DNA from: Astrocystis sublimbata
Lineage: Eukaryota; Ascomycota; Sordariomycetes; Xylariales; Xylariaceae
NCBI GenBank assembly: GCA_022453515.1
Contig: JAJNNY010000048.1
Location: 1 to 64,000 of the forward strand
Direction of reading: 5' to 3'
Length of the DNA: 64,000 bases
The position numbers and the translations under genes were made by a program. The first letter of the stretch is position 1; every line of letters begins with the position of its first letter. Under the pieces are notes generated by a model. The model saw nothing but the letters and a program-made list of their open reading frames with translations, was not told the DNA's origin and made no database searches. This document shows, in pieces, positions 1 through 11,121 of the stretch.

Positions 1-736
1 GGCACACCGGCCTAGAGAAATACCTATATACGGATCATGGGATTCTGGTGTTTGAGGAAAATTACATTATTCAATTGACATGTTCAATACAAAGCTTCAA
101 ATTATCCTCCTCTCCCTTTGTCCTTGATTTTTTTGCACCTCGTGTTGTAGATGGGAAGAGCGCGAGGGACACTTGTTCTAGCTCTTCAATCAGCATCCGC
201 TATGTCCTATTTGCCAAAGTTGCCGGAATTCAACGAAGTCATGGCATTTCTTTTGAGCCAATCAAAAACTGATCTTCTTGATAAGAGAGAGAGACTGTAT
301 GATGATGCTGTATGATGCTGCTGTATGACCCTGTGTATATCCAAATGCCCCTCCCTTCGTAATACCTTATGCAAAAAGTACGTTTAAGTATTGAGAGAGA
401 GAAAGGTTGGCTATACGTTTTAGGCAGACTCGTGCCACGGGCGAGGATTATCATGAATTAATCGTAATTGCATAGTGCTTGAGTTGTCCCCAAACACGAA
501 AGTGTATGTAATCCTGTACCTAGATATGCCCGGCATCCTCAACCATGCGATATGTTCATGGAAATTGAGATAGGTAATGTCCCAGACCTATGAAGATGCA
601 AACGCAGACAAAGCAGATCGGGTAGCAACAGAAGTTATATTAAAAGATAATTATTAGCCCAACGTAGTCCCCTCGTTTTTTTTCTTTCCTTTTTTTCCCC
701 CTTTCCCCCATGAATCCTACCTACCTACCTACATAG
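1..736. other. intergenic, no gene seen
   Basis: No reading frame here is long enough or familiar enough to call. There is a short GATGATGCTGTAT-like direct repeat near 299-326. Near the right end a poly-pyrimidine stretch is followed by a CCTACCTACCTACCTACAT run (about 717-733), which lies in the 3' flank of the Hikeshi gene. Confidence 0.5.
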
Positions 737-1396
737 CTAGTCCTGCTGCCTCTCCAGAAACCCAGGATCGTTCTTAACCTTGGCCTCGAACTTCTTCCAC
801 CACTCCTGGAAGGCCTTGAGCGGCACGACCTCGACGCCGGACCCGTTGACCTGCCCGCTGAAGCTGGACAGGAAGTTGAAGGCGTTTTGTATGATGCGCT
901 GCGCTAGGATTTGTGTTTGTGTTTGTCCTACTCCTGTATTTGTCCGTACTAACGCCGTTGATTGCGCCTGTGCCTGTGTTTGCGACTGCGTCATCCTCTC
1001 CGCCACGCTCACGCCATCCTCAATCTCAATACCGATCACCACGCCTCCCTCAGCGTTCGTATTTGTTGTATTGCCTCCACTTCCACCGAGCTTGAACACA
1101 GCACTTTCCTTCCCTGGCCCAACGCCGCCCAGGAACTTGAATCCTGCACCGGCGGCCCCTGCGCCGCCGGGCGCGAATGCCGATGGGTTCTGCGCTATGT
1201 AGATGGCTGCTGCCGTCCCGTCCGGCAGTGCGATTCCGGGGAGTAGGAATACGGCCAGATGCGAGAATTGCTTTGTGTTTGTGGGGGAAGAGTGAGGGAT
1301 TAGGAAGAGGAAGGAGGTTGGTGATGGCTGTGAGGTCGGGGCTGTGAGGAGTGGCTGCCCGGCGGGCAGGAGGCCGAAGAGCGGTTGGGCTGCCAT
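737..1396 (-). CDS. Hikeshi / OPI10 family protein (Hsp70 nuclear import carrier)
   Basis: Encodes 219 aa in one exon. The N-terminus MAAQPLFGLLPAGQPLLTAP, then SHLAVFLLPG and LPDGTAAAIYI, and the FKFLGGVGPGKESAVFKLGG stretch are the conserved blocks of the Hikeshi/OPI10 (DUF775) family; the tail QEWWKKFEAKVKNDPGFLER is the conserved C-terminal helix. In animals Hikeshi carries Hsp70 into the nucleus after heat shock, so the same role is inferred here. An ATG 8 codons upstream (1420) is in frame, but the family begins with a short Met-hydrophobic segment, so 1396 is chosen. Length is close to the usual ~200 aa. A Q/T-rich stretch in the middle (SQTQAQAQS, near residues 135-160) looks like a fungal low-complexity insert. 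The upstream flank has an ATATATATATAT run (about 1491-1502). Confidence 0.9.
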   Translation of the reverse strand: MAAQPLFGLLPAGQPLLTAPTSQPSPTSFLFLIPHSSPTNTKQFSHLAVFLLPGIALPDGTAAAIYIAQNPSAFAPGGAGAAGAGFKFLGGVGPGKESAVFKLGGSGGNTTNTNAEGGVVIGIEIEDGVSVAERMTQSQTQAQAQSTALVRTNTGVGQTQTQILAQRIIQNAFNFLSSFSGQVNGSGVEVVPLKAFQEWWKKFEAKVKNDPGFLERQQD

Positions 1397-2746
1397 GGTT
1401 TTTCTTTCTGGTTTGCGCAAGCGAGGGGTTCGTTCGATCGAGTGGATGGACAGGTGAGGCTACCTGGTAATTATGCGATGGGCAGTGAGGATATATATAT
1501 ATGCGGCGCAAATGGGTATCTTTGTCGGGGGAGCGAGCGCTTTGATCTTTGATTGTATACAGAGTTGGACTATGGTTGCATTGTTCGAATGGTGCAAGAA
1601 GTAGTGTTCGGCATTGCTGAATTGATTGCCTTTCGTTGCGACGAGTCCTTGGTGGACGGATGGATGGATAGATGATGATGGATCGATCAGTTCAGTTCAG
1701 TCAAAGTCATATGATGCGCCAATTTCAAGTTCAAGGCAGGTTCGAAAAGGCGGTTCGGCGGGAAGTCATTGTAGAGCGCCGATACGCTTTGCTGCTGCTG
1801 CTGCCTTTGTAGAATTGTCATTCTTGGATGGAGATGCATTTACCTACCTAGGTCACGGCATTGTTTTCCGTGTTTTTTTTTCACTTGGTTTCTGTTGTTT
1901 GTTTTTTCTGTTTACATCCAGAAGCTTCGACGTCAATAGGGCCAAGCTAAGTAAGTAGAGGGGCACTTGTCTGCCCCTCCTCCTCACCTCGCATGAGTGC
2001 TTACCTAGGAGTGGTGAAAGTGGCATCGTAGCAATGGGAAATCATCCCCCCCCCGCATTATGTCAGAAATCAGATAAGATCCATCCATCGAATTGAGCAT
2101 CTGACATCCGCTTACGTATGTTAGGTTTAGTATTTTAGATGCCATACCAGACTCGGGTTGCAGTTTGCGTAGCTTCCTGTTCCGATGATTGGAGGAGCCT
2201 TGGTTACCCCATATGCAAGAGTCATGCACGCTGCTCGACAACATGGCATCTCTATTGGAAAGAAGCTTCGTGCGGCACAGGTACGAGTCCTACCAAGATA
2301 TGTTATAGTAGGTAGATTGAGTCAAAGGAAACGGTGGCATTTTTACCTACCTACCTAGGGACATATAATAATCACTTCTCCTCATTTAAAATGTATTTCG
2401 TAAGAGTTTCAAAGCCATTCTTTGCCTTTTTCCAAATTAGACGGACGCCATATCGTATCGGAAAACCACGCCGTTCGTTGGTAGGTTAGGTTAGGTGCCT
2501 GGGAGATTTAGGTTGCCCCATCCATCCATTGCAATCAGAACTCACTTCGGGCAACTAACTCTCATACCTTCAACCAACGACCTTTCTGTATTACCCAGTT
2601 GTACAAAAGTCACAGGAATGACTTCATGACTCAAGCTACATTGCCACAAGATTACCAGATCTGACCTTTGTCACTCCATGCGACGATTTACACATCGCCA
2701 AAGGCGGTATTCATTCACGTCGACCACCAACAGACACATCGCCACC
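1397..2746. other. intergenic, 1.35 kb
   Basis: Divergent spacer between the Hikeshi and Nudix genes, so it should hold both promoters. It has an AT dinucleotide run near 1491-1502, two TACCTACCTA(GG) copies (about 1841 and 2346-2359) and a GGTTAGGTTAGGTG word near 2485. No convincing coding sequence on either strand. Confidence 0.4.
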
Positions 2747-4020
2747 ATGGAGGAGAACCCGAGCTATCTGGACATCATCCGGCGGGTGATGGAGCGTAAT
2801 GTCCCGCAGGCAGGCGCTAAGGAGAAGAACTTGAGCTATCTTGACATTATGAAGGAGGCCGATACGTAAGTCTGAGATACCTTATCCAAGGCTGGCTCGT
2901 GTTTTACATGCATGCATCTACATCACATTCACACGAAACCTTACCTAGTATCCATCCCCCCATCAACGAACTTCCCACAAAAGCTAACAGCGCCAAACCC
3001 AGCTTCCCCTACGAGGACAAAGACCCCTCACTCTACGCAGAGCTCACAAGCCGCCTCTGGACGCTCGCCTGGGGCGACGGCGGCGGCGACCCCGTGGTGC
3101 TCGGCTACCTGCGCGGCGGGACCGTCAAGCGGCTGCTCCAGGTGCCCGCTGAGCTGCGGCACATGGTGAGCTTCGACATGGAGACGCAGGTCGTGCATGC
3201 CTTCGAGTCCGGAAAGACGGAAGAAGAGCGCACGGCGCTCGTCGACAATGTCATGCGCCACTGGCGCGACGCGGGCAAGTACGAGGTCCTCAGGGGCTGG
3301 CGCGAGGAGAAGTGGCCCGTGTACGGGAGCGATAACGAGCTGCTGTACAGCGTCGAGCGCAGCGCCACGGGGATCCTCGGCGTCATGCGCTACGGCGTGC
3401 ACATGACGGGCTACGTGCGCGACAGCGCGGCGCCGCACGGCATGCGCATCTGGGTGGCGCGCCGCGCGCAAGACAAGTCTACGTACCCGGGGATGCTGGA
3501 CAACACGGCGGCAGGGGGGCTGATGACGGGAGAAGACCCCCTCGAGTGCATCATACGCGAGGCGGACGAGGAGGCATCCTTGCCGGAAGCGGTGATGCGC
3601 GAGAGGGCTACGTTCGGAGGCATGGTCACATACATCTACATCACGGACGAGCGGGCGGGCGGCGAGGTGGGTCAGATATATCCGGAGACTCAATGGGTCT
3701 ACGATATCGAGCTACCGACGGACGTGCGGCCGACGCCCAAGGATGGCGAGGTGGCCGACTTCTATCTCTGCACCGTCGATGAGGTGCGCGCGGAGCTGGC
3801 GAAAGGAAGATTCAAGCCCAACTGCGCGCTCATCATCGTCGACTTCTTCGTCCGACACGGCATCATCACGGCTGAGAACGAACCGCACTACGCCGAGATC
3901 AAGCAGCGGCTGCACCGAAAACTCCCCTTCCCTGGCCCCCACCAGGCCTATGCTAGATCGCTGGAGGCGCAGGCGCCTGCTGCGGCCCTCGCTGAAGCGG
4001 CCACTACCTTGGCTTCGTAG
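2747..4020 (+). CDS. Nudix hydrolase, thiamine pyrophosphokinase-related (DUF4743 type)
   Basis: Two exons, 2747-2865 and 3003-4020, giving 378 aa. Donor GTAAGT at 2866; acceptor CCCAG ending 3002 gives the join EADT-FPYEDKD (an alternative AG at 2990 is also in frame). The N-terminal ~200 aa match the DUF4743 domain that precedes the Nudix fold in yeast YJR142W-like proteins. The Nudix box is GGLMTGEDPLECIIREADEE followed by ASL; it fits G-x5-E-x7-REU-x-EE-x-G-U except that the second Gly is Ser, so the metal-binding REAxEE core is intact. Likely hydrolyses a thiamine-type or other nucleoside-diphosphate-linked substrate; the true substrate is unknown. ATG 2747 lies in a GCCACCATGG context. 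The first exon carries a repeated SYLDII / SYLDIM motif (see findings). Confidence 0.88.
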
Positions 4021-4349
4021 ACAGCCTTCGTATCCTCCCCATCTGAAGATTCACCCTGACCCAATTCCGTCGTGGATTATGTGCGTTCGTAAGCGGTGCT
4101 GGTGTCCGGATGGTGGTCGATATTTGACGACGACGACGACGACGACGACGATTACATTTTTGGGTCTATTATTAGCTGGCACATAGACTGTGCGCAATGA
4201 TAGCAGATTGAGATCTATCCAAGCGCTGCCTTTCTGTGATGTCCTGTGTTTCGCAACTGTAACTCTCTAGTTCCTCCCCAGAAGCGTGTGATTATGGTAT
4301 CCGTGTAGAGATTCGTGCCCTTGTAGTGTATGGGCAGTGGCGTGTTCTC
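4021..4349. repeat. convergent 3' spacer with (GAC)n microsatellite
   Basis: The 329-bp spacer between the 3' ends of the Nudix gene and RPB8. It contains an uninterrupted GAC trinucleotide run of about 26 bp at 4126-4151. No gene seen. Confidence 0.7.
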
Positions 4350-4909
4350 TTATTTCTTGACGAGGAGGTAGGTGTTGTCAACGCGCAGAGGTGTCAGCTT
4401 CGCGTAAGGGCCCTCGAGCATCATCAGAAGACCGCCGTACGATATGTATGCGCGACTAGTTTAAATTTGTCAGTTTTCAGGCATTGGGCCATCAGTGCGA
4501 TAGTTCTTGATGCTCCCAGCGGCAGCGCCATACGAAAAACAAGTGGTGGAGAGAGCCAGGAGGGAGAATCGACTCACAGTGTCTGGCCCTCGACGCCGTC
4601 TTCAAATCTGTAGATCTTGCCGTAGCAGACGTAGTCGTACATATCAGCCAGGGTTGATTCGCCGCGCACGTCGCGCCATCCTCGTTCCTCGTTTTCGCGG
4701 TTGCCGTCGAGAGCGAGTGTCGTGGCGAGGACGACCTGCAGGTTCTCGCCGACCAAGCACGGGAACAGCTCGATGTTGATGTCGAGCGTCATCTGTGTCT
4801 GGTTGTCGGTCGAGTTGGCGGTGATGCGCGCGACGCGGTCGTACTTGGACTGGTCATATTCGGTCACGGTAAACGTGTCCTCGAATAGCTGCGCATCGCC
4901 GGAGGACAT
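4350..4909 (-). CDS. rpb8: RNA polymerases I, II and III common subunit RPABC3 (RPB8)
   Basis: Two exons on the minus strand, 4909-4578 and 4455-4350, giving 145 aa, the usual RPB8 length. Donor GTGAGT follows EGQT(L); acceptor ACTAG precedes codons for RAYISYGG. Diagnostic blocks are LFEDTFTV near the start, TLDINIELFPC in the middle, DYVCYGKIYRF, and the C-terminus SYGGLLMMLEGPYAKLTPLR ending DNTYLLVKK. RPB8 is an OB-fold subunit shared by the three nuclear RNA polymerases. The start codon faces ELP4 across a 505-bp shared upstream region. Confidence 0.95.
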
Positions 4910-5414
4910 TTTGCTGGTGTTGGGAAGCTTGAGGTGGTGGTATGGATGCTGAGGTCTGGCGCAGGTATGTCGCGTGGTGGGCGTTGGAAATCGTCACGAG
5001 ATTGGTAATTGCTGTGATGAGCTGTAGGAGAAGATTTATGAGACTGCGCCAATAAGAATTCCCCGAAGTTGGGTTGATCTAGAGTGGACTGGAGTGAATT
5101 TGAAGATTGGAAGCAACAAGCTGAAAGCGGTGAGTTTGCCAAAGAGGTCTGGTCTCGTAAGGAAAGTCAAAATTTACTGGGGCGGTGTTCGAAGCTCTGG
5201 CTCTGGCTCTGCCCCGCTGCAGGGCTGCAGGCGACCCCTGTAAAAAAGTATGGCGGGGTTCATGGCCCTCCAGGCTTACACACCTGCACCTAAGCTTGGA
5301 CTTCCATCACTGCAAACACCTTCCTGGCCAGCAACACTATTCTTTTCTTGTGTCATATTGTTGATGGATTACGGAGTTTTTCATGTTCTATATTTCTGAT
5401 CCATTGCTAAAAAT
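4910..5414. promoter_or_regulatory. bidirectional upstream region RPB8 / ELP4
   Basis: A 505-bp spacer between two divergent start codons, so it must contain both core promoters. No clear TATA element could be assigned. It carries TGGCTCTGGCTCTG and CTGCAGGGCTGCAG short repeats near 5197-5230. Confidence 0.4.
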
Positions 5415-6622
5415 ATGTCGTTGAGAAAACGTAATGCTGTCATCAGCAGCTCAGCTTCCGCCCAAGCTGCGCGCACTAAGAATGAGAACGTACCGGTTCC
5501 CGGTCTTCGCCCGTCGCCTCTAGATGGAAGACCGACTACGTCCTCAGGGACCGCATCCCTCGACGATCTTTTGGCTGGTCACTCTGGTATCCCCATGGGT
5601 ACCTCGCTTCTCATTGGAGAGCACGGCACAACTGACTTTGCCGGTATGCTGCTCCGATATTATGTCGCCGAGGGTTTGGTTCAGGGGCATCAGATCCATG
5701 CGCTTGGTTTGCAAGAGGGCTGGCAAGCCGAGCTGCCCGGACTCTCGACCGATTCCAAGTCTTCCAGCAAGTCGGAGTCCTCGCCTGGAGACAAAATGAA
5801 AATTGCTTGGAGGTATGAGAGTTTGGGCTCAGCCGGGGCAGCAAGAGGTATGCCATGAGTTGGCTTACTGCAAATAACATACACTTGCTTACATCAATTA
5901 CAGATAGAGAGGCACAAAGAGTTCGGGGTGCTTCAAATGCTGGTTCTGCGACGACATTTTGCCATTCCTTTGATCTGACCAAACGGCTGTTAGCTGGCGA
6001 CGTGAAGGGGCAGATCGGCTTCCACCAATCCATGACATTCCCCATCCCAAGATCCAAGCCGACTTCACCTTTCCATCTCTTCATACAGGACCTGTCGTCT
6101 AAACTGGCAAATTCCCCGCCTTCATATGTTCATCGAGTTATAGTCCCCAACCTCTTGTCTCCGACAATGTACTCGAGCTTGTCTTCCCAGCCCCAAGAAG
6201 TGCTCCAGTTCTTGCACTCATTGAGGGCCTTATTGAGACAGTATCCCAAGATGCTGACCGCTATCATAACCCTGCCTCTCTCGCTCTATCCACGAACGAC
6301 AGGTCTCACAAGATGGATAGAATTGCTGTGTGATGGTGTGCTGGAGTTCATACCGCTGCAATCCACGACGATCCATAAACCCCCGCCATCGTCGAAGGGC
6401 GAGGGGAAGGACGACGAGAAGGTACAAGGCCTAGTCAAAGTCCACAGCCTGCCTATTTTCCATGAGAAAGGAGGTGGATCGCACTCAACACTAGATGATC
6501 AGTCCTTTATTCTCAGTCGGTCAAAAGGGCTGATTATCAAACCCTTCTACCTTCCTCCAGCCGACAGCGAGGAGAATGAGCCTAAAGCAGGAGATTCGGG
6601 AAAGTCAAGCATGGAATTCTGA
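5415..6622 (+). CDS. elp4: Elongator complex subunit 4 (PAXNEB family)
   Basis: Two exons, 5415-5847 and 5904-6622, 383 aa. Donor GTATGC, acceptor TTACAG; the join reads AAR-DREAQR. Recognised by LRPSPLDGRPTTSSGTASLD followed by DLLAGHSGIPMGTSLLIGE (degenerate P-loop region of the RecA-like fold), YVAEGLVQGHQIHALGL, then in exon 2 FCHSFDLTKRL, the FPIPRS strand, HRVIVPNLLSPTMYS, and the C-terminal FILSRSKGLIIKPFYLPP. Elp4 forms the Elp456 hexameric ATPase-like ring that assists tRNA wobble-uridine modification by Elongator. The length fits fungal Elp4. Confidence 0.93.
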
Positions 6623-7247
6623 GTTTGTTCAATCATTTTACTGCCTCGTGGAGGCTCCTGTTGCGGCCGTTTTACTGGCCAGCAGCCCACCCTACCCTTG
6701 GGCCTATGGGCACTTCAGCAGGGCACAGGCTCTCGTCCGGGCTAGGTAGCACGTACCTTAAGCCCGGGCGCTTCTCACCCAAGACCGACACCTTTCCGTG
6801 CTCTTGTAAACCATAGGTTCCCAGGCGTGCCAGGTTGCGTGATCCAGGTTGCTTCTAGTTCAACTACACGTCGGAGCTCGAATGCACATATGCATGATAG
6901 TCGCGTACGCGAGTCGTTGCATGATTGGATGGAGTTACCTGGACATGGCCCCACTCAAGGACCACAACGTCCCCGAAAACTTTTCTCCAACTCTTCTGGG
7001 CCGAAACGAGCTTCCTCTTTATTTGACACGGATTCATTTGGTGTGGTAGGTAATCAAGTCTTTCATCGCTCACAGCCCCTTCAATATGATTATACACAAA
7101 TCTATCTGTCAATCCACTGAAACACTTCATGTTGATAAACATTTATCTGGTTACATATGACTGTACACTTGATCCACTCAATCGTTTGGAAGTCTAGGAG
7201 AGTCCATTGACTGACCATCTACCAGATATCGCATCCCCAACGGAATC
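6623..7247. other. intergenic between ELP4 and SEN34
   Basis: 625 bp, both neighbours on the plus strand, so it holds the 3' end of ELP4 and the promoter of SEN34. No coding signal seen. The GC-rich left half changes to AT-rich DNA approaching SEN34. Confidence 0.4.
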
Positions 7248-8246
7248 ATGGCATCCACATCTTCTAGCGACCGCCCTCTAGTGAGGATAGCTAAGGTCGC
7301 CGGGAGATACTTGCTCTTCGACATTGACGACGTGATGTATCTTCGGCGCAATCACAACATATGCTCCGTCTTCACAGGAACTCTGCCTCAGAACCCCCAG
7401 CAGAACAAATTCATGGGGCTTCCGTTGGAGCTGATGCCCGAAGAAGCTCAGATCCTGGTCGAAAAGAAAGTAGCTTACTTGGCCGATGACACTACCTTCC
7501 ATCCTGAGCGATTGGCGGCATGGGATCAATCAACACGACGTGCATACCTACAGTCGCTCAGGTCCCAGGGTAAGAAGTTGCAGATGGATCAGATCGAGTG
7601 GCAACACCGCAACAGGCCTGCTATACAACCAGGGCTATCGAATAAGAAAAAGAAGAACAAGAAAGTCAAGGAACCAGGAGAGCTTTCGACTACTGAGACA
7701 GCTGTCCGTGATACCGAACTAGATGATGACACTCTGATGTTTGAACCACCTAAACCCACCAGGCCACCCAAGCCAATACCGACGGAGGTCGAAGGTTACA
7801 TACTCACACCGACCACTAGCAAGTTCCTCTTACCCTCTCCCGCAAGCTCAGAAACAGAACCTCTAGCCATGGTAGACGTGCCCAAGTCATATCCACTCTT
7901 TGCTCATTTGCACGACAAAGGCTATTGCATGATGCCTGGTCTGCGTTTCGGCTGCGACTATAACGTGTATCCCGGCGATCCGCTACGATTTCACAGTCAC
8001 TTTTCAGCAGTGCATGTTGGATGGGAGGAGGAGATACCTATGAAGGATATCGTCGGGGCCGGGCGACTTGCGACCACTGTCAAGAAGAGCTATCTCTTTG
8101 GTGGGGCTGTAACTGATCCATCGACTACTGAAGATGCTGGTAGCGCTCAGGTTGCATCATCAGATGAGAACGAGAAGTCCAAACCAAAGGGTGGGCCAGT
8201 TGCGCCGCCATGTCGGACGTTGAGCTTGGAATGGGCGGGTATGTAG
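7248..8246 (+). CDS. sen34: tRNA-splicing endonuclease catalytic subunit SEN34
   Basis: Single exon, 332 aa. The N-terminal ~100 aa carry the Sen34 domain (ICSVFTGTLPQNPQQNKFMG, then LPLELMPEEAQILVEKK). The C-terminal nuclease domain includes YPLFAHLHDKGYCMMPGLRF and NVYPGDPLRFHSHF. By comparison with Sen34 the catalytic triad would be Tyr241 (in VYPGDP), His249 (in RFHSHF) and a Lys at 279-280 (VKKSY). A Lys-rich linker (KKKKNKK, 133-139) separates the domains. Sen34 cuts the 3' splice site of pre-tRNA introns; an intron-containing tRNA gene lies 2.9 kb downstream. A disordered tail near 295-320 precedes the closing TLSLEWAGM strand. Confidence 0.93.
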   Translation: MASTSSSDRPLVRIAKVAGRYLLFDIDDVMYLRRNHNICSVFTGTLPQNPQQNKFMGLPLELMPEEAQILVEKKVAYLADDTTFHPERLAAWDQSTRRAYLQSLRSQGKKLQMDQIEWQHRNRPAIQPGLSNKKKKNKKVKEPGELSTTETAVRDTELDDDTLMFEPPKPTRPPKPIPTEVEGYILTPTTSKFLLPSPASSETEPLAMVDVPKSYPLFAHLHDKGYCMMPGLRFGCDYNVYPGDPLRFHSHFSAVHVGWEEEIPMKDIVGAGRLATTVKKSYLFGGAVTDPSTTEDAGSAQVASSDENEKSKPKGGPVAPPCRTLSLEWAGM

Positions 8247-9069
8247 AGAGATGCCAGCCTTAATTAGTCAACCTAGGTAGAAATAGCCTCGACTATCGTG
8301 TTGTTAGTGCGAGAATTCTCCAAGTAGCATACCCAATGCCTCCTAGCCATGAATACCGTAAGCTCTCAAGTACGTAAAGAAGTAGACCAAGTTGACGAGG
8401 CTTTGCTGTCCAGGATTCATAATGATTCGATGTGGTGCGAAAAATAGTTGAGACTCTGTCTCAGTACCTGTCATGCTATATACAAAATAAATATCCAACA
8501 TCCTTCCAATGACTAGTATTTTGCTTAATTATAGATTAACGTTTTATGAATCAGGTAATAAACAATAGTTTTCACTCTACCTTGGAGCTTCTGACCAGTA
8601 AATGACTTGGACCTTGACTCGCATAACCTTGCGTTACAAATCAAATATATACCATAAAGCTTACTTTATTTGAAATGTTCCAATAGGTGTGTAGTACCAT
8701 CCTTAATGCTACCCAATTCGTGACACCAAGGGAACAATGAAGCGATATGATTCGCCTCGAAAGGGTGGCGGCCGATGCACGATCGCGCTTCCCTGCAGCG
8801 TCTGGGGTGCCAGGGGTTCAGCTCGCCAACACATAGTGTACGGTTACGGGAAACGACGTCATTGTCCCTCCCGCGTTCATCGCCTGGCTCGCATCACACC
8901 ACCACCTTCCACTTGCAAGATTAAGTTCAGGAGTAACCATCCCAACAACCACTCAAATCAGTTTCGCGCTGCCAGATGTACTAGTAACCCAGAACGAAAA
9001 CTACACTACATCACACTTTACCACACCACACTACAATACAATACAAATCACTACACTTACAACTCAAAA
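8247..9069. other. intergenic between SEN34 and hydrolase gene
   Basis: 823 bp, AT-rich. The reading frame of the next gene stays open upstream to 8737, but that extension is low-complexity (THYTY repeats from CACTACACTACAA-like DNA at 9000-9060) and looks like 5' leader. A CAACCTAGGTAG word lies at 8269-8280. Confidence 0.4.
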
Positions 9070-10221
9070 ATGTCCACCGATAACAAAGATGAGCCCGCGA
9101 TTTCGATACACGACGTTGAACCGCCGCCCCTCGAGGCCGACTACGTCAATCCTGCACACAAGAGCCCTCGCTGGCTTCTCGGCGCCCATGCGTACACGTT
9201 GCGATTCCTAGCCGGCTTCGGATTTAGTCTGGGGAACCGCTCGGGTCTACCTGCTCCCTCGCCCACGGAGACGATATGGCTCGACTCGACGCTCGGCGAG
9301 TGGAGGTGCAAAGAGGCCATCAGCGTAAACGTATGGATACCACCACCGTCAACAAAAACAACAACATCATCATCAACATCCGAAGACGACGACGACAACA
9401 AAGATACCTCACAGCCGACAAGCACAAGCACCACCCCTAGCATAGAGAAGCGACCGGCGGTGATCAACTTCCACGGCGGTGGCTTCATTCTCGGGCGCGG
9501 CACCGACGACTCGCGCTGGGCCGACGCGCTCGTCAAGGGTCTCGGCGCCGTCGTCTTCTCCGTCAACTACCGGCTCGCGCCCGGGTATCCGTTCCCGACG
9601 CCCGTCGAAGACTGCGTGGACGCCATCCTGCAGATACACGCACTCGCCGAGCGCTATAATATCGACACGGAGCGCATCATGCTTTCCGGATTCTCGGCCG
9701 GCGGGACCCTGGCCACGAGCGCCTGGAACGTGCTGCAAGATCCCGGCAGATGGGACTACGATATCCCCGAACACACCATACCGAAAATCGCGGGACTGAT
9801 GCTATATTATCCTGTTCTGGACTGGACATTAGACAGATACCAGAAACGCGCCGCCTCCAAGGCCCCTGAGGCGACGCTGAGTAGTGGCCTGACGGACCTC
9901 ATCGATGCGTCGTATCTGCATCCCCATCTACCGCGGCGCGAGAGGACGGACATCCGTCTTTCGCCCGGGTTGATGCCGGATGAGTTTGTGGACAGGCTGC
10001 CGCCTGTGCATTTGTGTCTTTGCGAATATGATATGCTGCATGCCGAGGGGCTGCTTTTTGGTGAGAGGCTGGAGAAGCATGGGAAGAAGGTCAGTGTCAG
10101 AGTTGTCGAGGGCGAGAAACATGCGTGGGATAAGCCGTTGCCGTTAGGTCCGAAGGAGACGGTGGCTTTTGAATATGAGATTGCGATTGCGGCTGCTAAG
10201 AGCTGGCTGGAGGAGAAGTGA
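9070..10221 (+). CDS. alpha/beta hydrolase, hormone-sensitive-lipase-like (Abhydrolase_3)
   Basis: Single exon, 383 aa from ATG 9070, which has a CAAAAATG context after a simple CA-rich leader. The oxyanion motif HGGG is at 135-138 (VINFHGGGFILGRG), the nucleophile elbow GFSAGG has Ser209, Asp321 is in LCEYDMLHAEG and His351 in EKHAWDK, so the full triad of the HSL esterase/lipase family is present. SVNYRLAPGYPFPTPVED (164-181) is also typical. An acidic Ser/Thr/Asp-rich loop (about 95-125) interrupts the N-terminal part and varies among fungal members. No signal peptide is visible, so probably intracellular. Substrate unknown; fungal relatives are esterases. Confidence 0.88.
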   Translation: MSTDNKDEPAISIHDVEPPPLEADYVNPAHKSPRWLLGAHAYTLRFLAGFGFSLGNRSGLPAPSPTETIWLDSTLGEWRCKEAISVNVWIPPPSTKTTTSSSTSEDDDDNKDTSQPTSTSTTPSIEKRPAVINFHGGGFILGRGTDDSRWADALVKGLGAVVFSVNYRLAPGYPFPTPVEDCVDAILQIHALAERYNIDTERIMLSGFSAGGTLATSAWNVLQDPGRWDYDIPEHTIPKIAGLMLYYPVLDWTLDRYQKRAASKAPEATLSSGLTDLIDASYLHPHLPRRERTDIRLSPGLMPDEFVDRLPPVHLCLCEYDMLHAEGLLFGERLEKHGKKVSVRVVEGEKHAWDKPLPLGPKETVAFEYEIAIAAAKSWLEEK

Positions 10222-11121
10222 TGATTCGATGGTGGTGATGACGAACGGGGCTGGGGCGGGGTGAGACAGGATGAGATGAGGTAAGCCCTGTTTGCGGTGG
10301 TGTCTCACCCGAGGCGATGGTGCACGAGTCGTAGTAGCAGATACCACACGATCTAAGCTATTGCGTTTTGGAGCATTTTCGACGATTGGGGTGGTGGATG
10401 GGCTACGACAGTCGCTGCCGCTAGCTATTCGCCATCCGAGGCTTTTATCACGATCATGATATCTGCCTACACTAGAGGTCGGACCACCACGCATGGATGT
10501 CTGCACTTCAGAACATCCAAGGGGCCATGCAGATGTACCCAACACTATTTTCACTATAGTCTTGATTTGCTGCCAGGGACGGCTTGTTGATTTTTATGGA
10601 TTCACGAGAAACCGGGCATATACACTAGAGCCTCGTTTTTACTACTCTTCCTGATTCGGCGCAACGGAGGGAGAACATTAGATACCTTAGCACTGTCATC
10701 TAGCTTTTAATCTCAGAGTAACACATTTGACGATACCTGATCTTTTCAGTGTCTTGCTTAGAACATGGGCCATGGAAAGGTACGAGGTGATAGATGTGGT
10801 ATACATAGTGCCCTGCCACTTAAAGCATCGTGCTTACGGCTGAGCTACCAAATGTTCATCTGCCCCTCCTAAATTGTGTAACGTGGCACGGGCCAAAAAT
10901 ACTAGAATCGATCAGCAACTATTGACATTTACATACTGCTTGCTAGATCATGAGCCAGCCGAGATCAAGATTGGGGAAAGCAGCTCTGTTTATATTGTCA
11001 TTCCTGGGTTGGTAGCATATGGCAGTCCTACTGAAGCATGCATTGATTGCTATGGAAAATCAATATCAAAAAGCACATGACACTCGAAATGGCAAAACAA
11101 TAACACTCTCAAAACAAAATA
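10222..11121. other. intergenic, hydrolase 3' end to tRNA gene
   Basis: 900 bp without a gene. A minus-strand stretch at about 10808-10855 reads like the 5' half of a tRNA (TGGTAGCTCAGC, then a possible stem) but has no T arm; it may be a tRNA relic. Confidence 0.35.

Noticed and set aside
3028..3693. Long minus-strand frame opposite the Nudix gene
   Set aside because: Antisense shadow caused by high GC; the plus strand has clear Nudix conservation.
8737..9069. Upstream extension of the alpha/beta hydrolase frame
   Set aside because: Low-complexity CA/TA-rich leader translation with no signal peptide or family match.
10808..10855. Minus-strand tRNA-like half (TGGTAGCTCAGC...)
   Set aside because: No T arm, no complete anticodon arm and no matching acceptor stem; at best a relic.
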